64,000 nucleotides of DNA from contig CP136065.1 of NCBI GenBank assembly GCA_032622095.1, forward strand, positions 118,771,195-118,835,194. Reading direction: 5' to 3'. Source of the stretch: Siphonodentalium dalli (lineage: Eukaryota > Mollusca > Scaphopoda > Gadilida > Siphonodentaliidae). A program made the position numbers and the translations under genes. Position 1 is the first letter of the stretch. Every line of letters begins with the position of its first letter. The notes under the pieces were generated by a model. That model worked only from the letters and a program-made list of their open reading frames with translations. It was not told the DNA's origin and searched no databases. This document shows, one piece after another, positions 13,739-26,539 of this stretch.

Positions 13739-14678
13739 TTTACCTGAACATTTGCCACCAATAAATAGGAATCCTTCTACACTTATATTATCATTTTGCC
13801 TGTCGCTCATATTTTCTGAACATTCCTCCACATGCACAATAGACCATTCCAAGGCAGACTTGTAGGTAGGTCTGCATGCTGTACCTCTGGAGACAGACCA
13901 CTTTCAAGTCCCTTGCATGTTTACATGAGTGTGAAGTGCACCCAGTTTCCATTAGTTGCCACGAGGAGGCACATTAATAAGTCATGCTGATTTAGAGGGA
14001 ATGTACTGGCATGGGAGGCTGACACATTCTGCTCTCCTTTTCGAATATATCTAACTAGTGGTCTAGGCTGAAACTAAGAAGTAACTGGCACTAGACATAT
14101 CAACAACACACTAGAAGTTACAACAATCATAAGATACACTACTATTTTCATTAATTTATCAGAATTGAATTTAAGTTCAAATGTTGGACTGATGTAAACT
14201 TAGAAGCCTTTGATGAATTTTATTCACCATTTTGGAATTTGGAATTTTTGGAAACGGTTTAGGCATTTGTGAATTATGGCCGTTAGAATTGAGAACATAT
14301 AAGAAAAGTGAACTCTCTTGTAACCTATTATATCAATAGCGATACGTCTGTTAATGTGGCATCCTGTACCAATATTCTGGGAAGGTAAACTGCCTGTCTA
14401 CTATATTAACAGCCCATCTGAAATACGGGTGGATGGGTCTCTGGCTATTAAAGTCATTGGTTATAAATGTATAGAATAATATATTATTCATCTGGAGGGG
14501 AGTTCAGGAAAAATAAGCAGACAACAGACAGATGAAAAGGTAATACAAGTGCATTGGGAATCCTATTCATTGGTCTGAGAATTTTCAGATAATATGTCAT
14601 ATGGCTGTTTTTGAACTTATTTTCTTAATATTTCTTAAAGTGAAGTACTCATCAATGAAATGATGTATTATCTTTCAG

Positions 14679-14765
14679 ACTCCAGAAACAGTGGCAGAAA
14701 GTGCAGCCAAGGAAGACATTGAACAAAAAATAGAGGAAGCTCGTCAAAACATCAGGAAATCAGAG
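14679..14765 (+). CDS. FCHSD2: FCHSD/Nwk exon c: coiled-coil segment
   Basis: 29 codons, phase 0-0, acceptor tatctttcag, donor GAG/gtattt. The peptide runs TPETVAESAAKEDIEQKI then EEARQNIRKSE: a Glu/Lys-rich helix compatible with the coiled coil between F-BAR and SH3-1. Recognised through its place in the exon chain rather than by a motif of its own. Confidence 0.82.
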
Positions 14766-15948
14766 GTATTTTAGATTAACTCATAAGATCTAGAGTCTTA
14801 TCTATCTATGTGCTATCTTGTTTTGACCTGTCAAATAACACTGAAAATTCCTAGTAGCAATAGGAAACTATAGACAAATGTATTTTCGTATTTTGTATTT
14901 CAAGTACAGAAAAACAGTAAAGATGGATTTGAGGTACCAAATTCTATTTGTTACATTTGTTGTTTGATACAATAGGGAGGTTTAATAACAAAAGTGACAC
15001 GGATAGCGTTACAACTACACTTATTGTACTACATCATACTTTCAGGGTACTACGTCCTGAAAATTACACTGTAGCTGCAATTTCCTAAACCGTCATCAAT
15101 TATCAAGCCTATCCTCAATTGGCCGATTTACTAGGAGATTATTATACACATTGTCCTTAATCTGATAGATTGTGCTAAGTGAAAATTTCACTTCACACTA
15201 TTATCCAAGCATTGCCGTATGGAGTAATTATAACCATCGTTAATTTTGCAAAAACAATTTTTTTTAACCCTCACAAATTTAGAACTATGAATAGCTAAAT
15301 GTAGTCATGACTCTATCAGTGAGTTGTGAAATGTCCCTGATGCTGATGATTTAACTTACATGTTAACATACGGGCCAGGTTTGTTCGCACATGTTCATGA
15401 AAAAAATACTTCGCTAACAATTCTTAGACCTAAAATAGTTTGAGATTGTTCTATTCGTTAGTTAAATTTGACAAAGTCATGTTGAACCCACTGACAGCCA
15501 TCTTGCACTCCTTGCATGAATAATCTTTCAGTACACCTTACAGCCAACATTTTTCATCCAATTGATCAAAAACTTCATAAGGTTCTTCGGGTTGACCTCT
15601 AGTATTACTTAAACATTTAAAGATTTGTTTAAGATTGGGATTTGTTCAGGTATAGGAAAGCAAATGTAATTTTCCATTTATTTCTGATGGTGGCCATCTG
15701 TGGATGCCATTTTGGGCTGAAAATAGTCCCTTGCCAACATTAACTTTTGAATTAAGCTGAAAAAATAAAATAAGAAAAAAAATTAATGTTCAAAACCTTC
15801 TGAAAGAAAAATAACCATGGGTCCATTTCTTGAGGCCTTTCTGGATTTAATAACCTGACTACAATGTACTATCAATTATGTTGATAACATCAAGAAAAAA
15901 TTATCCAACAAAGCCATACTGTTTCTCATAAATTGTGGTGCTACTTTT

Positions 15949-16540
15949 TAGCTCACCTGAGACGAAGTCTCCGGTGGAGCTATAGTCATCACTCCTCGTC
16001 CGTCGTCCGTCCGTCCATCCGTCCGTCAACAATTCTTTAAACATCTTCTCCTCTGAAACCATTAGACCGATTGGGTTTATATTTGGTGTGGATGTTCCCT
16101 AGGTGACTCTTATTCAGATTTGTTCAAATGAGGTTACCAAGTCAAATAGTTTTGATGTCAGGACCATAACTATTTTTCCACATAGTAATTCTTAAAACGA
16201 CTTCTTTTCTGAAGTTGTCGGGCCAAATGGGTTCATATTTGGTATGAAGGTACCTTGGGTGACTGTGGTTCAGATTTGTTCAAATGAGGTCACTGGGTCA
16301 AATGTGGTTGGGGCTATGTTCATAAATCTGAAGAATTTTTTTTCTTTCGATTTAACTTATTGCTCAATTTAACCAAAACAAAATATATATATATATTTTA
16401 TTTTTAATAAAGAATTTTTTTTTATTAAATAAAATATTTTATTTTTAAATCAAATAAAAAAAAAATCATTAAAATTTTGAAGAACCTATGACATTACATC
16501 TCCGGGAGGGGGAGGGGAGGTACCTCTAGTCACTCCACTA
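15949..16540 (+). mobile_element. Hairpin-headed (CCGT)n repeat element
   Basis: Opens with AGCTCACCTGAGACGAAG and the partially complementary CCGGTGGAGCT, then TATAGTCATCACTCCTCGTC and CCGT repeats, then ~120-bp degenerate units with gggttcatatttggtatgaa. An A/T-only stretch lies at 16330-16470, and it ends near acctctagt. The same head starts at 43497. Right boundary approximate. Confidence 0.65.
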
Positions 16541-16867
16541 TATTTGGTTGAAATCAGGGGTTTGGGAGAAAGCAGGAACAGACAGATGTACAGAAATGTT
16601 CAGTAAATTACTTTAATATCCTTGTATTCTCACTACAGCAAGCCACCCATGTGCTCTGATGGACACATGTTTATAAAACAGTGCCAGATGGATAGATAAC
16701 AACTGCTATGCCATAGTGCTCTCCATTCCCAGAGAGTGTAATTCATGTCATTCATAATTTAAATGAGATTAACAGTGTTATGAATGAAGCACCCTCATTG
16801 TTTACATTATCACTCAGAGGTCATTAAAATCAGATTAAATTCATTTTCTCCAAGCTTGAATTAAGAG

Positions 16868-17530
16868 TGTCTGGCATTTGTAGAATGAGGTTCCCAGAGG
16901 CTGAATTTAATTATGTTGCTCCATGCAGCAGGCTAGCATCACCAAATACACCCATGAGGACCTCATTCTGCTTAGGCCTCATCTTCTGGGAAGTATCTAG
17001 AGTCTCAAATTGCCATTTTTATCTGCTTTTTTTCCTTCTGTTCAGATTCTATATCCCCTAATTTGCAGAAGATAAAATGCATAATTGAGGTGCCCAATGG
17101 GTGCGCATATGTCGCCAACTTCAGCTTCTATCTGTCCCTAGGTCTCCCATAGCAGTTGGGGATTAAGTAAAATTAGGTTCCCAGATTGTGAATTTAGTGA
17201 TGCTATCCCACCATACAGAGTAGCATCACTACTTTCACCCTTTGGGGACCTCAGACACACTAAATTCAGGCTTGCTGCTTTTTTCCCTTCTGTTTAGATT
17301 CTATATCCTCTAATTTGCAGAAGATAAAATGCATAATTGAGGTGCCCAATGGGTGTGCATACGTCGCCAACTTCAGCTGGAGAATTTCGATCTGTCCCTA
17401 GGTCTCCCATAGCAGTTGGGGATTAAGTAAAATTAGGTTCCCAGATTGTGAATTTGGTGATGCTATCCCACCTTACAGAATAGCATCACTACTTTCACCC
17501 TTTGGGGACTTCAGACACACTGAATTCAGG
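16868..17530. mobile_element. MITE-family copy with an internal tandem duplication (~250 bp)
   Basis: The left hairpin half (agaatgaggttcccagaggc ... gacctcattctg) is shared with the element at 8665. The following block (about 17027-17275), containing atttgcagaagataaaat and ctcccatagcagttggggat, is repeated at 17279-17530 with a few changes. The short frame at 16867-17061 is only a translation of this repeat. Confidence 0.72.
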
Positions 17531-19051
17531 CTTGGCTGTTCCAATATTTTCTTAACAACCACTTATCTATGTGAACTCATTATACCTAATTATGAACAAA
17601 CAATGGAGGTATATTGCTGTTGTTGGATTGAAACTGTCGGTCTGTCAGAGTGTCCTTCCATCCATTGGTCTGTCCATCCAATCCGTCAACAACTGTTTTA
17701 TTCTCGAGATCCATATGATATCCCTACCTGTAGACGACTCACGTTCAGATTTGTTCAAATAAGTTCAACGGGTCAAATGGGAGGGATGCCAGGGCCGTAA
17801 CTTTCTCCCTCCATAGTAATTCTAACAACTATTACTTCTCAAGAACCTTCAAGTCTATTTAGCTTATATTTGGTATGCAGGGTCCTAGGGCGGCATGTTC
17901 AGATCTGTTCCAATGGGGTAATTTTTTGGAAAATCAATTAACTTCAACTCTTAAAAGCCACTGTTTAAAATTACTAGATGAATAGATCTCATACATGGGG
18001 ATTCATGTTTGTTCAACTAGGGGCAGAGGTAAGAGTTATAGCTACCCCACCCACACTACCTGTATCTATGTTGTATGCTACTGTTATAATAATATATAGA
18101 TTCCTCTTGAAAATTTCATTTCTGATACAACATTAGTTGTAGATTAGATTTTCACACAAAAATAAGACATAATTAAACCACACTTAGACTCACTATATGA
18201 ATAGTTCTCATAATTTGATTTTAATTTCCAACTAGTATGTTTTTAAACCAACAGTCCATATTTGCCGACTTCATGTTAAACTGTTGTAATGGGGCACAAA
18301 TTTTGACATTATGGGAGATGTCAGGCTGGAAATTCCCAAAATTTTGAGAGCTTAGGACTATGGTATGGTTAAGATTATCTTGTTGAAAATGGGGTTGGAG
18401 ATTTGACAGTAGTGTGCACTTTCAAATTTCAAGGTGAAGAGCCCGGCTCATCAGCAAATCCCTAGCTACATGTTTGTCCCTGTTTAGAACTACTTGTCTT
18501 AACTTATTTTGACAAGTACTAACTGTGTTAGTCTTCAGAGTCCCTTTCTTCTCAGTCTTTACAGTAGGTGAGCGTCTCCACAGTCATTGACTGTCTTGTG
18601 ATGAACATAGCATTAGTTGACATGATTTGAATGTGAAATAGGATTTGGTAGTAAACATAGTGCTTTAATATTATAAGCCATCTCCTATTATGAAGGCTAG
18701 CATCATATTGACTTCAAAGAAAAGATTTTAAAGTTCCTGTGAAATTTCCAATAGTTATACAATTGTATACATGTTTGTTTTTTATGGCGCTGTATCACAT
18801 TTTAGGGCAGGGTTTAATACTCCTTTATTACCAGGGCTGCAAAGATGGCAACACAAAGTGAAAAATTTATTTTACTAAGTTTTACTCGTATTTCCTAAAA
18901 CAGATTTGCTGTTTGGAAATGGTGGCAAATTGTCGCCTTGTTTTCAACTAACATACTAATGCATCATATGAGGAAAGACATGTGACATTTATGAGGACCC
19001 GGCTCTTCTCAACCAGTTCAAAAATTTACATTAAAGTACATTTCGTTTCAG

Positions 19052-19103
19052 ACTGCTAAATTAAAAGCTGAGGCTAGAATGGAGGCACTCCGAGCAGCAG
19101 AAG
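19052..19103 (+). CDS. FCHSD2: FCHSD/Nwk exon d: short coiled-coil exon
   Basis: 52 bp: 17 codons plus one base (phase 1 at the end). Acceptor tttcgtttcag, donor AAG/gtagag. The peptide is TAKLKAEARMEALRAAE plus the first base of a Val codon. Ala/Glu/Lys-rich helix continuing exon c. The leftover G pairs with the TA that opens the exon at 29010, giving GTA without a stop; this phase match across a 9.9-kb intron is the main support. Confidence 0.82.
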
Positions 19104-20269
19104 GTAGAGTCCAATACTGAAATAGGGGTTGATATTATGAAATTGGAGAAAATATATAATTAATTGATTGACTGAATTAGCTGCTTTCTATAGCCAAGCC
19201 AGGATAAGATATGGTCATGGATTAGCATCTATTTCTGTATGTTACACAAAATTAATTAGGTACTAGTATGTACCAGTACATAAAATGGGTGACTTCGTAC
19301 AGCAAGGTGATTTCAGACAGCCAGAATCTCTGAGGAGAAATTATGTGTACTCATTCCATGTAATGCCGACATCCGGATTAACCATATGTTGTCTGTCTGT
19401 CTGTCATACCATGTCCATAGACACATGCTATGTCAGGGTCCCCGCGGGTCATGGGCAGTATGGAAATTCATGGTTTTTTATTCTGATTTTCAGCAATTAT
19501 TTAGATAGACCAAGTCTTCTTGTTTCACAACAGCTTGGGATATCAGTTCTGTTGATGCTGTTTTGGACCGAATCTCATCCTGTCACTCTTCTGTAATGGA
19601 CTTTGCTTGTTTGTCTTCAGATTAGGTCAAATGGAAGCTTTGCATATATGAACATAGTGTGCACTGTGTAGGAACTGTTACATCGGAAATCGTTCTATTG
19701 CCGGTATTGTGATGGTTCTTGCCTGATTTGTTACGGTTCCTGATGATTGAAAATAATCATTTTTGTGACAAAATCACGCATAATTATAGTTATCTTGGAT
19801 ATATTAAACTTTCCTGAATGAACAGAGGCTGCAGAAGTGCCGTGTTATCGAAACCTGAACTCTAGACCACAATTAACTCGGTATTAGCTAGTTATAAACG
19901 CGTAAATATCAACATGTTATCACTGAAAATCAAGCCACGTGGACGCAATTTCTTTGTTTTCATGGCGTATACAATATGAAACGTATTCTGAAGACAAATA
20001 CTGACTATAAAGTGTACCCGTGTTATTCTTTTGTAAAATAGCTGAGAAAGTATCCCGATAGGGGTTGATAATTGGGAGCTGTGACCTCGTAATCAACACG
20101 GGTGCGTGTTACGGTTCTATTTCAAACCGATCATGAAAATATTGAAAGTCCCGATGAGTATAGTATCATAATCTTGCCCGCTTATATAAATGACCAATGG
20201 TAATATAAATCTACTCTCAGGAGAATATGAGATGTTATATTCATTAATTTAATTTGGGCATTAGGGACC

Positions 20270-20640
20270 TTGTCAAATTGCAAGCGGTAAATCCGCCGGA
20301 GAACGGAGTATTTTTCTCCGCTCTCCGCTAAAAACTCCCGTCTCCGCATGTGAAATTGCAACGCACATCAGAGTTTTTTCTCCCCTGTAAACTCCGGTGG
20401 TCATTACGTCAAAATTTGCAAAAACAGTGAAAAACTCCGCTGCGACGTCAGCGGTAAACTCCGCTGTTATTAGATAAAAACTCCGCTGGGCGAGAGCAGA
20501 ATCTCCGATGAGCCCAATGCTGAAAGAGGAGCGGTAAACTCCGCTGTCTGGCTGTTTAATATTGCAGAACAAAACTCTGTTCCGACGAGAGTGATGAGGT
20601 TCAGAGCTGAAAGGCCACTCTGGTATAAAACTCCGCTAGT
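20270..20640. repeat. Dispersed AAACTCCGCT decamer cluster
   Basis: AAACTCCGCT or near copies occur at about 20432, 20456, 20479, 20536 and 20627, with gcggtaaa and ctccgct variants between. It lies just inside the left end of the 6.15-kb element, where transposase-binding subterminal repeats would be expected. Confidence 0.65.
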
Positions 20641-21779
20641 TTAAACCTACTGGAGAAACTCTAGGTATAAAATAAAATCCACAGATTGGCTTATCGTTAT
20701 GATATAGTAAAATATAGTAAAACTTAGTCAGGATTCATGGCCTATATATATCTGGGGCAAGTGAATACTATATCACAAGATCAGTTCTCAAAATAATATT
20801 ATCTGGAATATCATCAAAATTTACAAGCGGACTTAAAAATTTGTAGTGGTGGGCGGTATTTCAATGTGAACTTAACTCATATAAATTCAACATATTGAAA
20901 CTGCGATTTTTAACATTGTAACGTACTTTGAAATCTTGATAAAAGATCATGAATAATTGTAATTTTAATGTAAAGTAAGCGATCTGCGTTCCATTGCTTG
21001 CGATCGACACGTTGATGAGGCTGAGCTGACTCGCAATAGAGTAGAAGGGCGCTTCGGATGGTCGAAAAGATCGAGAGATCTTCCCCTTCACCCCACGAAG
21101 CTGAGCTGAGCAAATCATAACATTATATATACAGCCCCGAATTAATAACCCCAGCCCAATTCAACAGTACACTTCGCACCTGTATGCACGCGGTGTGACG
21201 TAGTGAGCTTTCTGTCTCGCGCGCTGTGTGACGACCACGTGCTCAAAGATAAACAAACCGAACATGCATGATCAGTCACCTGCACGGGGAGTACGTCATA
21301 TTTAAGCATAACCTAATAACCTGTAATAACCGGTATTGTAATTCAATTGAGTATTTGTCACTAAAATCAAGCATTCTGATTGGCCGAGAGCGGCTAACTT
21401 TCGTTTTCGATTCACCGACATCGGCCGCTTCAGCGTGCATCAAATCTGAATGTAGCACAGTCAAATGTAATCGGCGCAGAACGAGTAGCGAAACGAGCAC
21501 ACCCGCGCGTTGTTGTCTATAGATACCGTTCATCGGCCGCTTCAGCGTGCATCAAATCTGAATGTGGTACGGTACAATTTGATCGGCGCAGAACGGAGTA
21601 GCGAAACGAGCCAACCCGCCCCACAGGAAATGGTTACGGAGCAGTGTTCCGAGTAACGCAATGGACACACCCAATGATTTGTGCACGGCGAAATGAAAGT
21701 CTCGATTCGTGTCATGAAAATGACTAAATGATACTTTTTATACAGTTTTTTTGCAAATTCCTTGCTAGATTGAATTACA

Positions 21780-21928
21780 ATGGAGATAAACGTACCCTGT
21801 TTCATTGTACATTCTGGGATTCGAGCATGAAAACAGTTTGTGAACTCGCCGGCAAGCCGGCTCGTTCACAAACTGTTTTCATGCTCGAATCCCAGAATGT
21901 ACAACTCAACAGGGTATGTTTATCTCCT
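21780..21928. repeat. ~148-bp palindrome
   Basis: Arms run from tggagataaacgtaccctgt to a centre at gccggcaagccggc (about 21848-21860) and back. The inner ~55 bp of each arm are almost identical. It looks like a foldback MITE nested in the larger element. The short open frames over it are arm translations. Confidence 0.82.
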
Positions 21929-22090
21929 AATTATTTATGAACATTATCAATTATCGAGTCCTTGTTCATGGGAATGGGAGTCTGAAAATGCATCTTCTAG
22001 TAGGACTTCGAGAGTTTTCAGGCTCTAAATTGTTGGCGCCTGATATCTTGACAAATTTAAATGGGTCTTTTCAGCCACATGTCCCGAGAA

Positions 22091-22172
22091 CAAAAATTGA
22101 CCCCACCCCACCCCCAATAATACTTAATCCTATAGATAGGATTAAGTATTATTGGGGTGGGGTCAGTTTTTG
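22091..22172. repeat. Hairpin with ~35-bp arms
   Basis: caataatacttaatcctat is followed by ataggattaagtattattgg, with ggggtggggtc outside. One arm carries an extra cccca unit. Confidence 0.8.
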
Positions 22173-22599
22173 TTTTGGGGGACCTGTGTGTTCAGCTGGG
22201 CCGTATTTGACTCTTTGGAATTCGACACAAAAATTGCAAAATAGGTAAAGTATATTCAAAGCGGACACAATTGCACTGTATTGTTGTTATGTTTTTATGC
22301 ATGTTATGTTGTTATGCATGTCCCATTTCTTTTTAGATTATTTTTTTGATTATTTTACTGTGAAATCCTCTCTGGGCCCATATATATAATAACCCATTTT
22401 GTTTTTAAATCTGCATGGTATGATTCCCCAAGTAAACAGTTTTTCTCTAACAGTAACGTCAACCATGACGTCACTATCGAAGAGTTGCACTAAAACTTCC
22501 TGTGGCAAAATTTTGCAGATAAGAGTTTTTTATTCCATAAATATATATTATATTTTGCTCTCTTCAGTCTATATTATATAGGCCTATGTATATATTTAC

Positions 22600-22619
22600 C
22601 CCCCCCCCCCCCCCCCCCC
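22600..22619 (+). repeat. C homopolymer (~19-20)
   Basis: Uninterrupted C run inside the 6.15-kb element; similar runs occur at 2498-2516 and 40592-40608. Confidence 0.8.
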
Positions 22620-23738
22620 GCCAAATAAATTAGCTCCATAATCACCACTGTTTAGTCAGTCTGATCGGCTGAACAAATTTACGCAGATTCGTTGATATAT
22701 AGGCCTATTAATACCTGTTGCGTGTTCGACAAGCTCAACGATTCGGCATAAACAAATTATTTATAGTTATACTGTATTTTCGGTAATGAAATTATTCATG
22801 TGTCAGCTTACATGTAGCCTATGTGTGTAACCTTGTCACTGCGGCCGTGACACGAATTGTATGACTGGTTAACCGCAAGCAACGAGAATATAATTATGAT
22901 AACTCGGTGTAACAAGTCGTTACTATATATGTATCAGTCTATTGTAGCGTTGTTACATCAAGGTCACAGCTGACCGGCGGCATCTTTGAACTTTACGACA
23001 TCGTAATGACAATGCAACTAACATGACGTTTGACTACGTTTGAGCGTTAGGTGTCAATTTCGGCATCCGAAAGCTTTGGTCAGATCTTCATAAAATTTGT
23101 CATGGATGTTAACAATGACACGTAGATGGGAACGAGTCCTTTTGGGGTCAATTGGCCAAAAAACATGGCCACCAGCAGCATCACTAAATCCTTTGGCGCA
23201 GGTTAGACATTTCAATTAGCACCTTTCCTATTCCTCCATTTACTGTCAACCATTAAATTATTCCCCTACCTAAGTTGAGCTACAGTGTCATTGACACTTT
23301 CATTTATATGTTACTGCTTGTTGAACTTAATAGCTAAGCATTCCTACAAATTAATCAATAGGATTCAGGTCAATTCTCATTACAGCGCATTTAGTAACCA
23401 AAGGTTTAACATCCATATAATAATATTTGTAACTGTAGGATTCTTTGCTTTTTTATATCTTCTATTAAAAAATCAGAGATCCCTAGTCAATCTAGAATAT
23501 GATTGAGTGAAAGGTTATATATCGTGCTTGTATATGCTTTAATAGCTGCATATTCTAGAATTCTAGAACTTAACCTAGATGATCAGCATCCAGCAAGCGG
23601 ATGCCCGACATAAACCTCATAAACTGCGTAATCAGAACATTGTATGGGTGTCAACGAACTTTTAACGTCTTATTTTTGGCTTTTTGTTGAGTAAAATACG
23701 GCTATCCACATGGACAAACTATTGTTCGATCGGCCCGG

Positions 23739-24130
23739 AAACATGCCTATATGAGCGAATATGGTCAAGGACACGGTCGCACGTGAAATTGGACCCACCC
23801 ATATTGTTCCCGGGATCAATGTAGGCCTACATTATACCAAATTTGAATCGGATCGGTCGAGGTCCAGAAACATGCCTATATGAGCGTATATATGAGCAAG
23901 GTCAAGGACACGGTCACAAGTGAAATTGGACCCGCCCATATTGTTCCCGTGATCAAACTAGACCCAGCTACCAAATTTGAGTGGGATCGGTCGAGGTCCA
24001 GGAACATGCCTATATGAGCGTATTTGAGCGAGGTCAAGGTCAAGGACACGGTCGCACGTGAAATTGGACCCGCCCATATTGTTCCTCGGATCAAAGTAGG
24101 CCTACACACCAAATTTGAGTCGGATCGGTC
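23739..24130 (+). repeat. Tandem repeat, three ~130-bp units
   Basis: Each unit contains acatgcctatatgagcg, then gtcaaggacacggtcgca and ggacccgcccatattgttcc, ending gatcggtcgaggtccag. Units start near 23740, 23869 and 24003. It abuts the 170-bp array. Confidence 0.8.
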
Positions 24131-24975
24131 ATTTTTGGTTTCCGATCGATAACTCCAGTTTGGAGTATTTTATCTGAACCAAAGTTGGTATGTGTATTTC
24201 CCAGCTAAAGATACAGGCCAAGTTCGAATATAGGTTCCGTCCAATTATTTTTACATGAGTTACGGCCCTTTTTCGACTTAGAATTTGACCGTCTGTTAAC
24301 ATTTTTGGTTTCCGACCGATAACTCCAGTTTGGATTATTTGATCTGAACCAAAGTTGGTATGTGTATTTCCCAGCTAAAGATACAGGCCAAGTTCGAATA
24401 TGGGTTCCGTCCAATTATTTTTACATGAGTTACGGCCCTTTTTCGACTTAGAATTTGACCGTCTGTTAACATTTTTGGTTTCCGACCAATAACTCCAGTT
24501 TGGATTATTTGATCTGAACCAAAGTTGGTATGTGTATTTCTCAGCTAAAGATACAGACCAAGTTCGAATATGGGTTCCGTCCAGTTATTTTTACATGAGT
24601 TACGGCCCTTTTTCGACTTAGAATTTGACCGTCTGTTAACATTTTTGGTTTCCTACCGATAACTCCTGTTTGGATTATTTGATCTGAACCAAAGTTGGTA
24701 TGTGTATTTCCCAGCTAAAGATACAGGCCAAGTTCGAATATGGGTTCCGTCCAGTTATTTTTGCATGAGTTACGGCCCTTTTTCAACTTAGAATTTTACC
24801 AATTTCATAACATTTTGGTTTCCGACCAATAACTCCAGTTTTGATTATTTGAGCTGAATCAAAGCTGGTATGTGTATTTCCCAGCTAAAACTACAGGCCA
24901 AGTTTGAATATAGGTTCTGTCTAATTATTTTTACATGAATTATGGCCATTTTTCGAATTAGAATTTGACCACATT
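24131..24975 (+). repeat. 170-bp tandem repeat, about five units
   Basis: Units start with atttttggtttccgaccgat at 24131, 24301, 24471 and 24641, with a more diverged copy near 24811. The first four are spaced exactly 170 bp. Single diverged units of the same repeat occur near 33470, 42520, 46280, 50600-51000 and 55240, always in this orientation. Confidence 0.88.
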
Positions 24976-26539
24976 TTGGCATTGAAATTAGGGGTACATG
25001 CATATCAGATTTTCTTTAAATGTAAGCTCAAAGTATTATCTTATTTTGCGATAGTACAATTCGAAATGGCTAAAGGGCGTATTTTGCCACGCCCTAGCGA
25101 TGCTCTTGTTCGAGTCTATAACACAGATACATACATACAGACAGAAGTTCCAAAACATATATAATGGATAAAATACAAGACAGATAACTCTATATATCCC
25201 GTCTACGGTCATGCTTTCCGAAGTCCAGCGCTATGAAATTTCACTATTGTTAACCCGCTATTGACTCATGGAAATTTTTGGCCTGCAAAATGCGTTATTT
25301 TTCAAACTAGCTGTCGACTTCGTGAATTTTGATAGGCGTAACACATGTTATTGAATCAGCATATAAAGGCAGTTCATCAAAATTAATGACAAGTTGTGCA
25401 AATTTCAACTTAATGCATAGTTTGTTGTGTTTATCTTTGTATACTTTCACAAAATTGACAGTTTGAACCATGGCAAATATTAGCCATAGTTTTACCCGTA
25501 TAGAACGATTAAATGGGGAGAGAACCGACTCGATCAGGAGAGAACCCAAACAATTATTAAAATTCGTGGATTTTGTCGTTGTTATGACTCGCACAATGAA
25601 AGTTTCATTCTTAACACGCTCATTGGTGCCACAGATTGTGATGGGATTGAAAATAACTAATCGAATTATCACCTAGATGCCTCAAAATTGCGTTTTAACT
25701 GTCAAAAAGTCGTGAAAATGTATAATTTCGCTCAGTAAGAACCGTCACAAATCAGTCAAGAACCATCACAAACCGGCGATAGAACGATTTTCGATGTAAC
25801 AGTTCCTACACAGTGATAGAGTGCAGCCTTTCCCAAGCATGATGATATCAAACATGCATATATCATATGTCCGTTAAATGTCAAAGCAACTAGATTTATA
25901 TGTAAACAAAGCCTTGTTTTCCTGATAATTTTGATATGTCATGCCATCAGAAAATACTTATTAGATTGTACCATCACTATACCTTTTTCTATCATGGCAG
26001 ATGATTATCATTTTGAAGACAGATTAATCGTAGACTTGTCAGATGATTAATAACATTCAGGGGTTTATGTGAATGCCGGGCTTCATGTGTACAAGTAGTA
26101 CGTCTTTTGAATTGAAGTCGTTATAGAAGAGCAACAGGGGGGACTCGGTCCAATAACAGCATCATTCCAAACGATATACCAAGCTGTTGTGGACCGAGAA
26201 GACATGTTCTATTATATAGACAAAGAAATTATAAAATTGTAGTTGCAGTTGCCACTAATTCCCCCCCTCGATATTGTTTGGAGCACTAGATATTATAATC
26301 GGCATGTCCGTCCATCCATGGGTCCATTCCGGGTTGTCTAGATCATAACTTAAGCAATATTCAACGGAATTTCTTGATATGTACGTGGTTCACATAGGAG
26401 AAGTTGCTGACCAAGTTAGATTTTAGTCATAGTCCGATTAATTTTGAAGGAGTTATGCCCCTTTGTAGCTCAACTTATTATGCTATAGGTTGGGGTCTGT
26501 CATTCATCCATGTGTTATCAGTCAATAATTTTCTTTAAC

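Larger units (their letters stand above)
10158..14460. mobile_element. 4.3-kb element with 247-bp terminal inverted repeats, probable TTAA site
   Basis: Arms 10158-10404 and 14215-14460 are near-identical in opposite orientation; the outer ends read CCAATGACTTTAATAGCCAG. Flanks are TTAA (10154-10157) and TTAT (14461-14464), suggesting a TTAA duplication with one later change. Nothing resembling a transposase is left; the interior holds YY1-like repeat units and a nested hAT-like element. A piggyBac- or Kolobok-type origin is inference. Confidence 0.7.
10058..14678 (+). other. Intron between exons b and c
   Basis: 4.6 kb, almost entirely occupied by a 4.3-kb element with 247-bp terminal inverted repeats (10158-14460), which itself contains a run of YY1-like repeat units (10420-11340), a hAT-like element (12356-13543) and a 30-bp perfect palindrome (13709-13738). 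Confidence 0.75.
14766..19051 (+). other. Intron between exons c and d
   Basis: 4.3 kb. Contains a decayed YY1-like repeat unit (15480-15620), a hairpin-headed (CCGT)n element (15949-16540), a partly tandem-duplicated MITE-family copy (16868-17530), a second (TCCG)-containing repeat (17620-18060) and a short repeat at 18420-18610 that recurs at 45960-46150. The remainder is featureless AT-rich sequence. Confidence 0.7.
19662..25815. mobile_element. 6.15-kb element with ~85-bp TIRs, near-perfect 8-bp TSD
   Basis: The left end CACTGTGTAGGAACTGTTAC and the right end in reverse complement agree over about 85 bp, including GATGGTTCTTG. Flanking octamers are ATAGTGTG (19654-19661) and ATAGAGTG (25816-25823), 7 of 8. 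Inside: AAACTCCGCT repeats, two palindromes, a C run (22600-22619), a hairpin-ended repeat tail (23205-23330) and two tandem arrays. No transposase frame. An hAT relation is inferred from TSD length. Confidence 0.78.
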
